This document shows, piece by piece, positions 52,701-59,995 of a stretch of 64,000 nt of DNA. The notes beneath the pieces are model-generated. The model saw only the letters and a list, made by a program, of their open reading frames with translations. It did no database searches and was not told the DNA's origin. Source of the DNA: Flavobacterium sp. SUN052 (GTDB lineage: Bacteria; Bacteroidota; Bacteroidia; Flavobacteriales; Flavobacteriaceae); contig NZ_JAPQNS010000010.1 of NCBI RefSeq assembly GCF_028867935.1, positions 262,075 through 326,074 of the forward strand, in the 5' to 3' direction. Each line of letters opens with the position of its first letter. Within the stretch, counting starts at the first letter, position 1. The translations under genes and the position numbers were made by a program.

Positions 52701-54310
52701 GTGGCACGGAGCCGGGCAAACAAAGTATTCGATTCGTTGGCGGCTACGGCGGCACCCGCTACAATTTGCACGTTAGGGTTGTTGGGGCTGTTGAGCCGCC
52801 GATTTTCACCCAAATCCGAGAAACCAGCAATGTTGCGCAACGACTCGGTAGTGTTGGTCCGGTTGGTTACGTACACTTCTACCCGCGTAATAGTAACGCC
52901 AGTGGTGATCATAGGCAACGACTTCAGACCACGTTCGTAATTGTCCCGGAAAAACTGCGAGAGGAAAAAGTGCCGGTTTTCGTCGTATTGATCGGCGCGA
53001 AGTTCAAACGGGCGGCCCACTTGCCCAGCCCGAATTGTAATTTCCTGTTTCTTCGAGCGTTGCTGCGACCCAACTAGAGTAGCGTTTAAGCGGCCAAAAC
53101 GCAACTGGGTTTTTATACCGAACAGGTTTTGTACCCCCGGAATTAACTGGCTATTGATTGGCCAGCTAATGTTACCGAGTTCGAGACCCTGGAGGATGTT
53201 TTCGTTCTTGGGCGTAAAATCAGGCACCGAGGGTGCCCCCAAACTCCGGCTTAAATTCGGAGCATTGGGCATACCCGGAAGACCACCCGGCAGATTGGGC
53301 AACAGACCCTCTGGTTTATAATTCAGTTTGAGGGCGTTCTCAAAGTTGAAACTGGCTTTAGTATCAAAGTTGGCCAGCATTCCCAGGCGTTCACCAATCT
53401 TGCCGTTAAAGTTGATGTTGATCTGTTCGTTGAAAATGAAGTTACCCTGCCGCCGTTGCTGAACCGGAATCTGCGGATTGTCGATGAACTGGTGCAGATA
53501 GCCGAAATCGAGCATCACGAAACCATTAGGCTTGAAATCGACAGCGGTGCCGCCAAACAACCGATCCACCACGGGTGGTAGTTCGAGTTTAGGGAACAAG
53601 CCACGCCCTTTTACCGCACTATTTCCATCCCGCTGGGAACTATAATCCCGCCAAACCGACTGCTGAGCCCGCTCATTCTGCAAACGGTTATAGCTGTCGT
53701 ACGGAATATTTTCGCCCGGCCGGAAAGGCAATCCTGGAGTGGGGTAAGTAGGCGAGAAAGAGGGGGCTGCGGGTGTACCCGTAGCTGATTGAGGAGCGCT
53801 TGGTGCTGTACTTTGTCCGGTACCCAGATCGCCAGATCGTCCGACCCGCTCGTAGACAGACAGGTTTTTCCCGTTGTCCAGACGAACGTCGGTACCTACT
53901 GCCTTGGGGTCGCGGAGAATAAACGGTGAGCGCGAAGTGCGTTCCGAAAAGCGGGTTGCGTATCGATCGGGCCAGTTGATAGTGGGCCGTCGTCCCGACG
54001 AACGAGCCGCTCTGATACTGTCGGCCCGATCCTGAATAGCCTGCCGGGCATTGGCCCGCCGGGTTGAGTCGGCTTGTTGCGCTTCTGTGCGGGTAGGCGT
54101 TCCGCGGTCCGGCGTTCCGGTTGTGGTGCGCCGGGGCACGGTTCCCCTTCGCCCATTTTGAGCCCACACGGGAGTATCCAACGCCCCAATGGCGGTGAAA
54201 CCCAGTATAGTAACCGTACATACCCGTATCACGGTCTTCTGGCGCACACGGCGACGAAACGTAAAAAAGGGCAGGAAAAGGGAATTGTGAACAGAGTAAG
54301 GGTTCACCAT
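46739..54310 (-). CDS. sprA: SprA, outer-membrane translocon of the type 9 secretion system
   Basis: 2523 residues, close to the usual size (about 2300-2500). An unusually long N-terminal region precedes the signal core (VIRVCTVTILGFTAIGALDTPVWA, before QNG). A Pro/Thr/Ser/Arg-rich stretch follows to about residue 200. SprA-specific segments are GFVMLDFGYLHQFIDNPQIP, NLFGIKTQLRFGRLNATLVGSQQRSKKQEITIRAG (and similar), SYLSRQFDASEEDLRAKYVFD and the C-terminal strand NYVVSRRLNLNLYFDRTYNDP. SprA forms the 36-strand barrel that exports T9SS cargo, needed for gliding and for secretion of cell-surface adhesins and hydrolases. Its stop is followed by a terminator; ruvA lies upstream on the same strand, as I recall for other Bacteroidota. 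Confidence 0.95.
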   Translation of the reverse strand: MVNPYSVHNSLFLPFFTFRRRVRQKTVIRVCTVTILGFTAIGALDTPVWAQNGRRGTVPRRTTTGTPDRGTPTRTEAQQADSTRRANARQAIQDRADSIRAARSSGRRPTINWPDRYATRFSERTSRSPFILRDPKAVGTDVRLDNGKNLSVYERVGRSGDLGTGQSTAPSAPQSATGTPAAPSFSPTYPTPGLPFRPGENIPYDSYNRLQNERAQQSVWRDYSSQRDGNSAVKGRGLFPKLELPPVVDRLFGGTAVDFKPNGFVMLDFGYLHQFIDNPQIPVQQRRQGNFIFNEQININFNGKIGERLGMLANFDTKASFNFENALKLNYKPEGLLPNLPGGLPGMPNAPNLSRSLGAPSVPDFTPKNENILQGLELGNISWPINSQLIPGVQNLFGIKTQLRFGRLNATLVGSQQRSKKQEITIRAGQVGRPFELRADQYDENRHFFLSQFFRDNYERGLKSLPMITTGVTITRVEVYVTNRTNTTESLRNIAGFSDLGENRRLNSPNNPNVQIVAGAAVAANESNTLFARLRATPDIRQVDRTNFALDAFGFQKGVDYDLLRGAKRLTDREYKVHPELGYISLLTPLRNDEVLAVAYEYTYQGRHYKVGELTEDYQNLKDDQVLVLKMIKSATIRNNLQLPMWDLMMKNIYTLSNQQINRQGFQLRIVYKDDQTGVDNPNLQEGANLRDKPLVQVFGMDQLNQQLDRQPDGNFDFVENVTVDPRYGRIIFPILEPFGSYLSRQFDASEEDLRAKYVFDELYRRTLADAQQLPDRNKFFLRGNVQSASGPAVTLPYGVKEESVQVTAGGVPLTPGGDYIYESSTSQLRILNEGVVASGREIRIAYELPDLFQNQIRRLIGTRLDYALSPDMSIGMTAMNMRETPAGFLTRVAIGNEPVNNTILGFNFNLRRDSPGLTRILDRLPFIQTKEMSTIAFQGEVAQLIPGVAPRVNDNSFIDDFEAARTIYDLTRQPTRWRLGATPLQFPQGTLANPLEYAYNRARISVYSVDQTIYNDNLGNNIPLNLTNEEKQNYYETFFLPTQLFPGRSTPTVVLPTNVLDVAYFPAERGMYNYNPDLNADGTLKNPRQNFGAVTRAVGSDIDFDNANVETMTFWMMDPFLPGENGVVRGTPDPSRNRNNTTGGRLLFNLGDISEDVIKDGRYNFENGLKISGDDRSPANEETPWGFATKQQFVTNAFQNTEGALEQQDVGLDGLSNAQEQVKFQAFLADIRQRVSPDVYEQILGDPSNDDFKFYLGPQADSVKYIVARYKQYMGMDGNSKDLNNRNQYLTPSSTNLPDIEDLNIDNTINDNEAYYEYSIDLRPGQLQVGKGYIVDKVETNGTVWYQFRVPVREFGRKVGNINGFKSIRFIRMYLTDFQEPVVLRFGQLQLEANQYRRYLGDLNQRGLQEVPEPYDAQFKVTTVNIEENSQESTTATSGGVAPQTKYTYTVPPGFIRDRDFTQIANVELNEQSMALSVTNLRDGDSRGAFRITNLDLLFRKRLKMFVHMHNQADESGAVSAFMRVGTDFTDNYYEIETPGLEATPSNINGDPNDETFQRRIWPANNEIDIALQDLVDLKNARNQQLTRKSSVPFEGRSSDGRFKITVVGNPDLSAVQTVMIGIRNPKTEDQQPKTFTIWVNELRTNGYDQTAGRAGVGALNVKLADLGNVTASGKITTFGFGGVQTKVGERTRDLTTEYGVSSALSIDKFFPESWGLRIPMYLNMDSRRVAPHFDPLDPDNPLEEALMAFPDGSARAAYRRMVEDRTTRRGLNLSNVRKVKVGTAGKNHFYDIENFGFSYAFNDIVRTNILTDQYLQRQYRGGIAYTYSPQPINWEPFKSVKSLERKYLFWLKDFNFNPLPSIVSIRTDVDRSFIKTQLRNSDPASNGLTTAGIAPLFEKYFLFNRYYDLTWNLSKNLLLTYKAQANAIIDEPAGDVSEGWKRDSVWRSVQKLGRMKNYQQDIRFTYRLPLDKFPLTDWIAADVNYAMGYQFQANSYGLVDSTGTSFGNVLRNNRERGITGRIDFVLLYNKIKALRWANTPSPVRKNFARSPGDIEEITRNDNRLIKAATRALLTVRGINFSYIIQESTILPGFLRSPRFFGLDNSGAPGLPFVLGSQDREIQIKAANNGWTTRSTVLNTAFQQSIAKNFTATTNLEPFKDFRMNIQMRLTRSDAYQEFYRPETIGGDFVSQSPVRNGQFSMSFWSFRTAFKDLGFNPKVDLSASSLFKRFEDNRAIIQRRLLEANPDRTGVYNKNAQDVLIPAFFAAYSGQDVEKTKLSPFYNFPLPNWRVDYTGLSSLPGFKKRFSSFTIAHSYSSNYSVGNFISSLDYTATFVNLAVQGYPLASRATLNGDYIPVFVMSTIQMQERFAPLIGVQFQTKNRWSARLEYNQSRDVALNFSNSQVADLTNKDITTTVGFTKNNFKLPFLVNGQRKKLKNDMTFQFQFTLRDTRAIQRKLDGEQIITSGNYNFQIRPTINYVVSRRLNLNLYFDRTYNDPLVLNSYRRATTAGGVQVRFNLAE

Positions 54311-54403
54311 TGGAAATGCGTCAAATCGGTGGTTGGACAGGTCACGTTACGAGTTCTGCTCAGGTCTGTACATGAAACGGCGAACATCGTGCCAATCGTA
54401 TTA

Positions 54404-54492
54404 AACAGTGAGCAATTATCAGTGAACAACGAACAGTGAGCAGTGATTGTCTTGGAGACTATTGATCGTTGTTCACTGCTCGTTGTTGACTG
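54404..54492. repeat. Palindromic repeat, AGTGAACAACGAxCAGTGAG family, copy 1
   Basis: AGTGAACAACGAACAGTGAG (from 54421) pairs imperfectly with CGTTGTTCACTGCTCGTTGT (from 54467). A shorter direct copy, CAGTGAGCAATTATCAGTGA, precedes it. The second copy of this family is at 59290-59399. The element separates sprA from ruvA. Confidence 0.75.
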
Positions 54493-55089
54493 TTATCGCA
54501 GAGCCCTGCGAATTACGTCTTCAACGCTCAGGTCTCCGCCATCGGCGCTGTTCAGGATAGAATCGACGTTTTTCTCGGCTAGCGGACGTTGGAAGCCAAG
54601 GGCAACCAGGGCTGCCAACGCTTCCTCGCGAACGGGATTCACTCCGGCTGCCTGACGATACGTAGGGCCATCGGGGATGACGCCCGCCTTTTTCATTTTA
54701 TCTTTCAGTTCCAGAATAATACGTTGAGCAGTTTTGGCACCCACCCCTTTTATTCCCTGCACCACCCGAACGTTTTCAGACAGAATCGCCATCCGAAGTT
54801 CTGAGGGAGTCAGGGCCGAAAGCGCCATTAGGGCCGTATTTGGGCCAACACCCGACACGCTGATCAGGTCCTGAAACAGGGTTTTCTCGTCGGCATTGGC
54901 AAACCCGAACAGTAGTTGAGCATCCTCGCGAAAAATGTGGTGGATAAATAATTTCAGTTTATCGCCCCCGGCAGGCAAGGTAGAATAAGTAGCCAGGGAG
55001 ATGTGAACCGCGTAGCCCACGCCTTTGATATCAATAATGGCGTAGGTCGGCTCTTTGTAAGCCAGCGTTCCGTCTAAGTATGCAATCAT
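54493..55089 (-). CDS. ruvA: Holliday junction branch migration protein RuvA
   Basis: 198 residues. Domain I is an OB fold beginning MIAYLDGTLAYKEPTYAIIDIKGVGYAVHIS; domain II has the two helix-hairpin-helix motifs (LISVSGVGPNTALMALSAL and GIKGVGAKTAQRIILELKDK); domain III at the C-terminus (EALAALVALGFQRPLAEKNVDSIL) contacts RuvB. The tetramer binds four-way junctions and loads the RuvB motor during recombination and repair. Length is standard. Upstream of sprA on the same strand, with a repeat hairpin between. Confidence 0.97.
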   Translation of the reverse strand: MIAYLDGTLAYKEPTYAIIDIKGVGYAVHISLATYSTLPAGGDKLKLFIHHIFREDAQLLFGFANADEKTLFQDLISVSGVGPNTALMALSALTPSELRMAILSENVRVVQGIKGVGAKTAQRIILELKDKMKKAGVIPDGPTYRQAAGVNPVREEALAALVALGFQRPLAEKNVDSILNSADGGDLSVEDVIRRALR

Positions 55090-55218
55090 TCCCGATTTGG
55101 GTCTCGTTTACGTTGATTCTAACCTGTAAATATACGAAAAATCAGAGAGAATGTAGGGTAGGAAGCGGGTATGGTTTCCAGGGAAAGTGTGTTTTCGCGT
55201 AACAAGAAACAGAAGATG

Positions 55219-55764
55219 TTATTGACGCACATCAAAGCGCCCTTCTGTGACGCTGACTGTGCCCGTACCATTAGGTTGGCCATTAAGATTGACTGCTCCC
55301 GCCTTAAATGAAAAAGTTCCTGCAACGACTCCGGTTAATGTATCACATTTAGTGATAATAACTCGGCCAGTATTGACCGAAGAAGTCATATATGCTTGTC
55401 CAGAAGTAATTCGATAGAGTCCAAAATTTTGCTGATTGAGTGTCGTTGGGGGAGTATCATAATTTAAATCATAGGTCCCTGGTTTGATGCTGGCTAAAAA
55501 AAAACTTAAATCCTCCCCTGTACGCGCATAAGTTTGAATATATATTCCTCTAACAAGTGGAAATCGAGTTATAACAAACAAGCCTCCTGAAACTGGCTTT
55601 AAGCCGGAAAATGCCCCCCCCCCATCCGGTATATACGTTTTTCCATTGACCTTGCAACCAAACTTATTGGCTCCAATCCGGGTGGCGCGGGGTAATGGGT
55701 CTTTAGGCTGGCAGCCAAAAAATAGCAGAGGAATACAGAGGGGAAGGAGATAACGATGTGTCAT
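55219..55764 (-). CDS. Lipoprotein with homopolymeric tracts
   Basis: 181 residues. A type II signal peptide ends in LLFFGCQ, with Cys18 as the lipid-bearing residue. The mature part starts with GANKFGCKVNGKTYIP, seen in small Bacteroidota lipoproteins of the DUF6252-like kind, then forms a predicted beta sandwich ending GTVSVTEGRFDVRQ. Two long single-base runs lie in the coding frame on the minus strand: G10 at 55614-55623 (Gly48-Gly50) and T9 at 55496-55504 (in SFFLAS). Either could slip and switch the reading frame. Function unknown; probably outer-membrane or periplasmic. Confidence 0.8.
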   Translation of the reverse strand: MTHRYLLPLCIPLLFFGCQPKDPLPRATRIGANKFGCKVNGKTYIPDGGGAFSGLKPVSGGLFVITRFPLVRGIYIQTYARTGEDLSFFLASIKPGTYDLNYDTPPTTLNQQNFGLYRITSGQAYMTSSVNTGRVIITKCDTLTGVVAGTFSFKAGAVNLNGQPNGTGTVSVTEGRFDVRQ

Positions 55765-55810
55765 GGCGTGATTAATCGTGTTTGGCCCCTAAAAAAGGTC
55801 GTGGCCGAAA

Positions 55811-55822
55811 GCACAAAAGGTA
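55811..55822 (-). promoter_or_regulatory. Putative -7 region for the lipoprotein gene
   Basis: On the minus strand the sequence TTACCTTTTGTGC contains TACCTTTT, one base off TAnnTTTG, 47 nt before the lipoprotein start codon. No partner box assigned. Confidence 0.3.
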
Positions 55823-55978
55823 ACAAGATGAAAATAAAATGGATTAAGTGTGGGTATTGGTATACTACGTAAGTTGTTAATTGAATGACGAAATGTAGAT
55901 AAAATATATTGACGAAACCAATAGGAATAGTGTATTAAGGGGATAGAATACGTTTGGAAGCTTAGCACTAGTTAACCG

Positions 55979-56100
55979 AATTGCTGCCGCGAAGGGCTTC
56001 GACTCCGCTCAGCCTGACCCAACAGTTGATTCAGAATGGGCAACTGCTCATAAGCTGCCCGTCAGGCTGAGCGGAGTCGAAGCCCTGTGCGGCAGCAATT
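55979..56100. repeat. Palindromic repeat, CTTCGACTCCGCTCAG family, copy 2
   Basis: Two 40-nt inverted arms (55979-56018 and 56061-56100) agree at 38 positions around a 42-nt loop. They begin AATTGCTGCCGC and contain CTTCGACTCCGCTCAGCCTG, matching copy 1 at 37837-37936. It occupies part of the 359-nt gap (55765-56123); the remainder of that gap is A/T-rich and holds no gene I can support. Confidence 0.95.
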
Positions 56101-56123
56101 TCCAAACTTACCCTAGACATGGT

Positions 56124-57146
56124 TTACTTTACGTCAACAGTGCGAAAGAATGCCTTTAATTGCTCGATTTCACCATCGGTTATTGCCGGGAAGTTGGCTA
56201 TGCGGAACGTGGTTTCTTTCCATTTTCCGTAGCCGTTGCCGAGGGTAATGCCTGCCTGTTGAGCGGCTGTTTTGATGGCTTTTATGTTGGCTTCGGACCC
56301 CTCCAGCGCAATGACGGTTTGGGAGCGCATTACCGGGTCGTTGATGAGTAATTGAAACGGCAAATGGGACACCTCTTGCTCGAAAAAGGAATACCAGTCG
56401 GCGGCCCGCTGACGAGTGCGGGCGTCTACATCGGCAATGGGGGGTAACTGCTGGAGTACCCGCATCAGGCAATAAATACCGAGGCCGTTGGGTGTGTAGG
56501 GCGTTTGAAACTTGCTGAAATTCTCGTGCATGAACAGCAGGCTGTTGTAGTGATTCCGTTCGCCTACAGTCGTCGCCCGTTCCAGAGCTTTCGGTGAATA
56601 AATCAGTACCGCCAAACCAGCCGGTAGCCCAAAACACTTTTGCACCGAGGCAAACCAGACATCAGCCTGTTGCCAGTCGAGCACAATCCCCGCCATCGAT
56701 GATACCGCATCCACGGCTATGAGCCAATCCGATGGCACTTCCTGCCGCCATTTAGCCAATTGCTCTCGCGACACTTGCGTACCATTAGAAGTTTCGTTTT
56801 GTACCACGCACAGAATATCGGCATTGCCCCCGTTGAAAGGTCGGATACGGTGGGCGTACTCCCCCCATTTTTCGCCAAAAGCGCCAGTAGTAGGGTGCAG
56901 CGTGGTTTTGGTCGTGAGCGACTGAGCTACAATTTCCCAGCACTCCGTTGCCGACGATACCAGCGCAACGTGATAGTCGGCCGGAATAGCCAGCTTCTCA
57001 TGTAGTAAGCGGGCTGTTTCGCGGACAATGTCCATAAAGCCCGCACTCCGGTGGTTCAGGCTCACCACACCCGACCGCACCGCTTCAGCTGCGTAGTCGG
57101 CTACTTCGGGATATACTTTTGATGGACCGGGATAAAAGGTAATCAT
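56124..57146 (-). CDS. Class V aminotransferase, phosphoserine aminotransferase-like
   Basis: 340 residues. Begins MITFYPGPSKVYPEVADYAAEAV, followed by SLNHRSAGFMDIVRETARLL, which matches phosphoserine/alanine-glyoxylate aminotransferases. VSSATECWEIVAQSL binds the PLP phosphate, DAVSSMAGIVLDW holds the PLP Asp, and SVQKCFGLPAGLAVLI the Schiff-base Lys. It may transaminate 3-phosphohydroxypyruvate for serine synthesis, but it lacks the full SerC length (about 360) and no serA adjoins it, so the substrate is uncertain. Its start overlaps the aroQ stop by 4 nt (ATGA), implying translational coupling with aroQ. Confidence 0.82.
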   Translation of the reverse strand: MITFYPGPSKVYPEVADYAAEAVRSGVVSLNHRSAGFMDIVRETARLLHEKLAIPADYHVALVSSATECWEIVAQSLTTKTTLHPTTGAFGEKWGEYAHRIRPFNGGNADILCVVQNETSNGTQVSREQLAKWRQEVPSDWLIAVDAVSSMAGIVLDWQQADVWFASVQKCFGLPAGLAVLIYSPKALERATTVGERNHYNSLLFMHENFSKFQTPYTPNGLGIYCLMRVLQQLPPIADVDARTRQRAADWYSFFEQEVSHLPFQLLINDPVMRSQTVIALEGSEANIKAIKTAAQQAGITLGNGYGKWKETTFRIANFPAITDGEIEQLKAFFRTVDVK

Positions 57147-57568
57147 GGCTCACTGATTAAATAGCGTACAGCCATTTCGTACCCCATTAGTCCTAGCCCA
57201 ACAATGACGCCTTTGCATTTGGCTGAGAGATAGCTGTGGTGCCGGAACGACTCGCGAGCATGAACGTTGGAAATGTGAACCTCGACCGTCGGGGCTGTTA
57301 CCGCCGAAAGGGCGTCGGCAATGGCGATTGATGTGTGGGTATAAGCCCCCGCGTTGATCACGATGCCGTCGATAGTAAAACCGAGTTCGTGAATTTTATC
57401 AATCAGTTCTCCTTCGTGATTCGACTGAAAATAGTGAATTTGCACGTCCGGGAACTGTTCTTCGATTGTTTTTAAGTAATCGACAAAGGTGCGGCTTCCG
57501 TAAATGTGCGGTTCGCGCTTGCCCAACAGGTTGAGGTTCGGGCCGTTCAGGATTAGGATCTTTTTCAT
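57143..57568 (-). CDS. aroQ: Type II 3-dehydroquinate dehydratase
   Basis: 141 residues from ATG 57568 (MKKILILNGPNLNLLGKREP); the longer open frame runs into a repeat and is not used. Catalytic elements of type II dehydroquinase are all present: the flexible loop with Arg and Tyr (KREPHIYGS), Asn in GIVINAGAYTHTS, and the catalytic His in VEVHISNVHARESFRHHSYLS. It converts 3-dehydroquinate to 3-dehydroshikimate in the shikimate pathway and works as a dodecamer. It is translationally coupled to the class V aminotransferase gene. xerD diverges from it across a palindromic repeat. Confidence 0.96.
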   Translation of the reverse strand: MKKILILNGPNLNLLGKREPHIYGSRTFVDYLKTIEEQFPDVQIHYFQSNHEGELIDKIHELGFTIDGIVINAGAYTHTSIAIADALSAVTAPTVEVHISNVHARESFRHHSYLSAKCKGVIVGLGLMGYEMAVRYLISEP

Positions 57569-57577
57569 ATTTCTTAC

Positions 57578-57656
57578 CGCAAAGGCGCAAAGGGAACGCA
57601 AAGACGCAAGTCAGTTTACTCCTTAGCGCTCTTTGCGTCCCCTTTGCGCCTTAGCG
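57578..57656. repeat. Palindromic repeat, CGCAAAGGCGCAAAGGGA family
   Basis: Left arm 57578-57608 (CGCAAAGGCGCAAAGGGAAC then GCAAAGACGC) and right arm 57626-57656 (its near complement, GTCCCCTTTGCGCCTTAGCG at the end) agree closely over about 31 nt with a 17-nt loop. It fills the divergent gap between aroQ and xerD, so both promoters must lie within or across it. Confidence 0.85.
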
Positions 57657-57667
57657 TTTAAACTGTT

Positions 57668-58582
57668 ATGTGGCAAAGTTATATCAACAGCTTCATTAGT
57701 TATCTGAAACTAGAGCGGTCGCTGGCCGAAAACTCGGTGGAAGCCTATGAACACGATGCCGTTAAGTTATGGCAATACCTGTCGATGCACGGCGCAGCTG
57801 TGAATCCCAATCAGGTAAACGAAGGCCATCTGTTCGGGTTTCTGGCTTACCTGAACGAATTGGGTTTGTCGGCGCAGAGTCAGGCCCGGATACTGTCGGG
57901 CTTGAAATCATTTTACAAATACTTGCTACTTGAAAACCTGATCGACCATGACCCAACCCAATTAATCGAAGGGCCTAAAACCGTCCGGAAACTACCCGAC
58001 ACGCTCAGTTTTCCCGAAATTGAGTCAATGCTCGAATCTATTGACCTCTCTACATCCGCTGGGCCGCGCGACCGGGCCATGCTCGAAGTGCTGTACAGTT
58101 CGGGGTTGCGAGTGTCAGAACTGCTCGATTTGCGTATCACAAACTGCTATTTCGAGGTGGGTTTTTTGCGGGTGCTGGGTAAAGGAAGCAAAGTTCGGCT
58201 GGTGCCCATTGGTAAAGATGCCATGCACTACACCCAGCTTTACATCGACTCGGTGCGAGTGATGCTCGACGTAAAAAAAGAAGCCCTCGACCGGGTATTT
58301 CTCAACCAGCGGGGTAGTTCGTTATCCCGTATTTCGGTTTTTACCATGATCAAACGGGTAGCTGCCGAAGTAGGCATTCACAAAACAATTAGCCCGCACA
58401 CATTTCGACACTCGTTTGCTACCCACCTGATCGAAGGCGGGGCCGACCTTCGGGCCGTGCAGCAAATGCTGGGCCACGAATCCATCACCACCACCGAAAT
58501 CTACACGCACCTCGACCGCGACTTCCTGACGCAAACCATGATTGATTATCACCCGAGAGGGAAACGGAGAGAACGGCGTTAA
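57668..58582 (+). CDS. xerD: Tyrosine recombinase XerD-like
   Basis: 304 residues, the usual length. The N-terminal core-binding SAM-like domain (about 1-95, FISYLKLERSLAENSVEAYEHD) is followed by the catalytic domain. Catalytic Arg148 is in SSGLRVSELLDL, the HxxR box in ISPHTFRHSFATHLIEGGAD, the second His in MLGHESITTTEIYTHLD, and the nucleophile is Tyr279. XerC/XerD resolve chromosome dimers at dif with FtsK. No integration site or phage gene is nearby and the sequence is of housekeeping type, so XerD (or XerC) is preferred over a phage integrase. Confidence 0.93.
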   Translation: MWQSYINSFISYLKLERSLAENSVEAYEHDAVKLWQYLSMHGAAVNPNQVNEGHLFGFLAYLNELGLSAQSQARILSGLKSFYKYLLLENLIDHDPTQLIEGPKTVRKLPDTLSFPEIESMLESIDLSTSAGPRDRAMLEVLYSSGLRVSELLDLRITNCYFEVGFLRVLGKGSKVRLVPIGKDAMHYTQLYIDSVRVMLDVKKEALDRVFLNQRGSSLSRISVFTMIKRVAAEVGIHKTISPHTFRHSFATHLIEGGADLRAVQQMLGHESITTTEIYTHLDRDFLTQTMIDYHPRGKRRERR

Positions 58583-58587
58583 CAAAA

Positions 58588-58616
58588 ACTCCCCGTAGCC
58601 AATGACCACGGGGAGT
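58588..58616 (+). terminator. Hairpin after xerD
   Basis: Perfect 9-bp stem ACTCCCCGT / ACGGGGAGT, 11-nt loop, 6 nt after the xerD stop. There is no T run, so it may stabilise the 3' end or act with a factor. Confidence 0.55.
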
Positions 58617-58701
58617 CCCATACTCCTGTTAACCCTAACCTAAACCACTATGATGCTGTTTTTCAATTGACTAATCAATTATATGAAATTTATTGCATAA
58701 A

Positions 58702-59244
58702 TCATGCCATACTTTCTGCGCCTGATTTCTCACCAACAAACTGATGCTCAGCCTGCTTGAATAAAACGTTGAACGAAGTCAGGCTCCCATACATACGAGT
58801 AATGTATTGCTGAATAGCAATCTTTTCCTCGTCGGTGAGACCGCTCGCATTAACGCGCTGCTCCAAAGTCCGCATCCGGTCGCGGAGCATCACGATCTTG
58901 TGAAAAAACGTGTCGATGGGTATTTCTTTGGCGGCTAAATCAGTTCGGCCGGGTTTCAGAATCAGCTTACCACCTTTCCATTTATCGCCCAATGGCACGA
59001 TTTCTGTAACATCCGCCCACTTTTGCAACACCCTCGACAAGGCCATTTCAACATCAAACAAGCTAACCAAATCAGTATCTGGCTCCACGGCTTCAACCAC
59101 CGTCAATGGTGCGTCGAAGCGCATCACCCGAACGCCATGTTGTATATACGTAATAGTGTAGCCGTTGGATTTCAGGTTGATAACAACACCCGGTCCAAAG
59201 TCGGGATGCTCTACGCGGGAGCCAATACCCAGCAATGTTTGCAT
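58702..59244 (-). CDS. Conserved protein with N-terminal Tudor/SH3-like domain
   Basis: 180 residues from ATG 59244 (MQTLLGIGSRVEHPDFG); the open frame extends 12 codons upstream but this start is better placed. Residues 5-55 form a small beta barrel with GSRVEHPDFGPGVVI, similar to the CarD/Tudor-like modules of UvrD and Mfd partners. The rest is helical (LRDRMRTLEQRVNASGLTDEEKIAIQQYITRMYGSLTSFNVLF), with a coiled coil near residues 115-165. No signal or membrane segment. Function unknown; the barrel suggests binding to RNA polymerase or another nucleic-acid protein, by analogy only. Confidence 0.7.
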   Translation of the reverse strand: MQTLLGIGSRVEHPDFGPGVVINLKSNGYTITYIQHGVRVMRFDAPLTVVEAVEPDTDLVSLFDVEMALSRVLQKWADVTEIVPLGDKWKGGKLILKPGRTDLAAKEIPIDTFFHKIVMLRDRMRTLEQRVNASGLTDEEKIAIQQYITRMYGSLTSFNVLFKQAEHQFVGEKSGAESMA

Positions 59245-59289
59245 GATAAATGATTGATAATTCAATAAACCAACAGGCAAAGTTTATGC

Positions 59290-59399
59290 CAGAAACAGTG
59301 AGCAGTGAACAACGAGCAACCAACAGTAAATTGCGAACGTTTGCTACTGCTAGTGCATACTGTTTGCTGCTCACTGCTCGTTGTTCACTGTTCTCAGTT
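59290..59399. repeat. Palindromic repeat, AGTGAACAACGAxCAGTGAG family, copy 2
   Basis: Begins ACAGTGAGCAGTGAACAACG and ends TGCTCACTGCTCGTTGTTCA, an inverted pair with an interior of ATTGCGAACGTTTGC-type sequence. Related to 54404-54492. It lies beside the 3' end of the methyltransferase gene. Confidence 0.75.
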
Positions 59400-59990
59400 C
59401 CCTCTCAATACATTACAAACACACTTTCCTTTTGAGGTAATGGTGGTGGCTTCGTCGAGAAGGGGAAAACCATTTTTGATGGCATCCCAGAGTTCTGCAC
59501 TGTGCTTGTGATCGTTAATTGTCACAATTAATAGGCCGTCAGGTTTGAGGTACGTTGCCAGTCGTTGCAGGGTTTTCAATGGGTGCTTGCTATAATAGAT
59601 AACCTCGTTGAAGATAATCAGGTCAAATTTGCCCTCGGGCTTGTAGGTATCCATGTCGGCCACGAGGTAGGTGCATTTGTTGTCGCCCGCGTCGGCAGCA
59701 GCTTTTTGGATAGCCAGATCGGAGATGTCGGTGCCTACAAAGCGGCTATAATTTTGCGATTGCAGCCGTTGTTGCAGCAATCCTTCTCCGCATCCAATTT
59801 CCAGAATATCGGGCCCTTGACCATTTTGAGTGGGCTTCAGAAATTTTACATAGCCAACGATTACGCTGAATCGGGCCAGTTCGTCCATTGCTTTGAGCCC
59901 ATCCCAAAGGCCCTTGCCATATTGATGATTCCAGCGATCCCGATTAATACGGAATATTTTACGCTTAACGAAGGAGACAATTTTATCCAT
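59394..59990 (-). CDS. Class I SAM-dependent methyltransferase
   Basis: 198 residues. The Rossmann-like fold shows motif I in DILEIGCGEGLLQQRL, an acidic residue after the second strand (FVGTDISDL), KCTYLVADMDTY for the adenine-binding loop, and FDLIIFNEVIYYSKHPLKTL as motif IV. The N-terminus is basic (VSFVKRKIFRINRDRW). Such small cytosolic methyltransferases act on metabolites or cell-surface precursors; the substrate is unknown. The last codons overlap repeat family copy 2, so the gene ends at the repeat boundary. Confidence 0.85.
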   Translation of the reverse strand: MDKIVSFVKRKIFRINRDRWNHQYGKGLWDGLKAMDELARFSVIVGYVKFLKPTQNGQGPDILEIGCGEGLLQQRLQSQNYSRFVGTDISDLAIQKAAADAGDNKCTYLVADMDTYKPEGKFDLIIFNEVIYYSKHPLKTLQRLATYLKPDGLLIVTINDHKHSAELWDAIKNGFPLLDEATTITSKGKCVCNVLRGN

Positions 59991-59995
59991 TATTG

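Noticed and set aside
57668..58582. xerD as a phage or island integrase
   Set aside because: No attachment site, tRNA gene or phage gene adjoins it, and length and motifs are those of the housekeeping recombinase.
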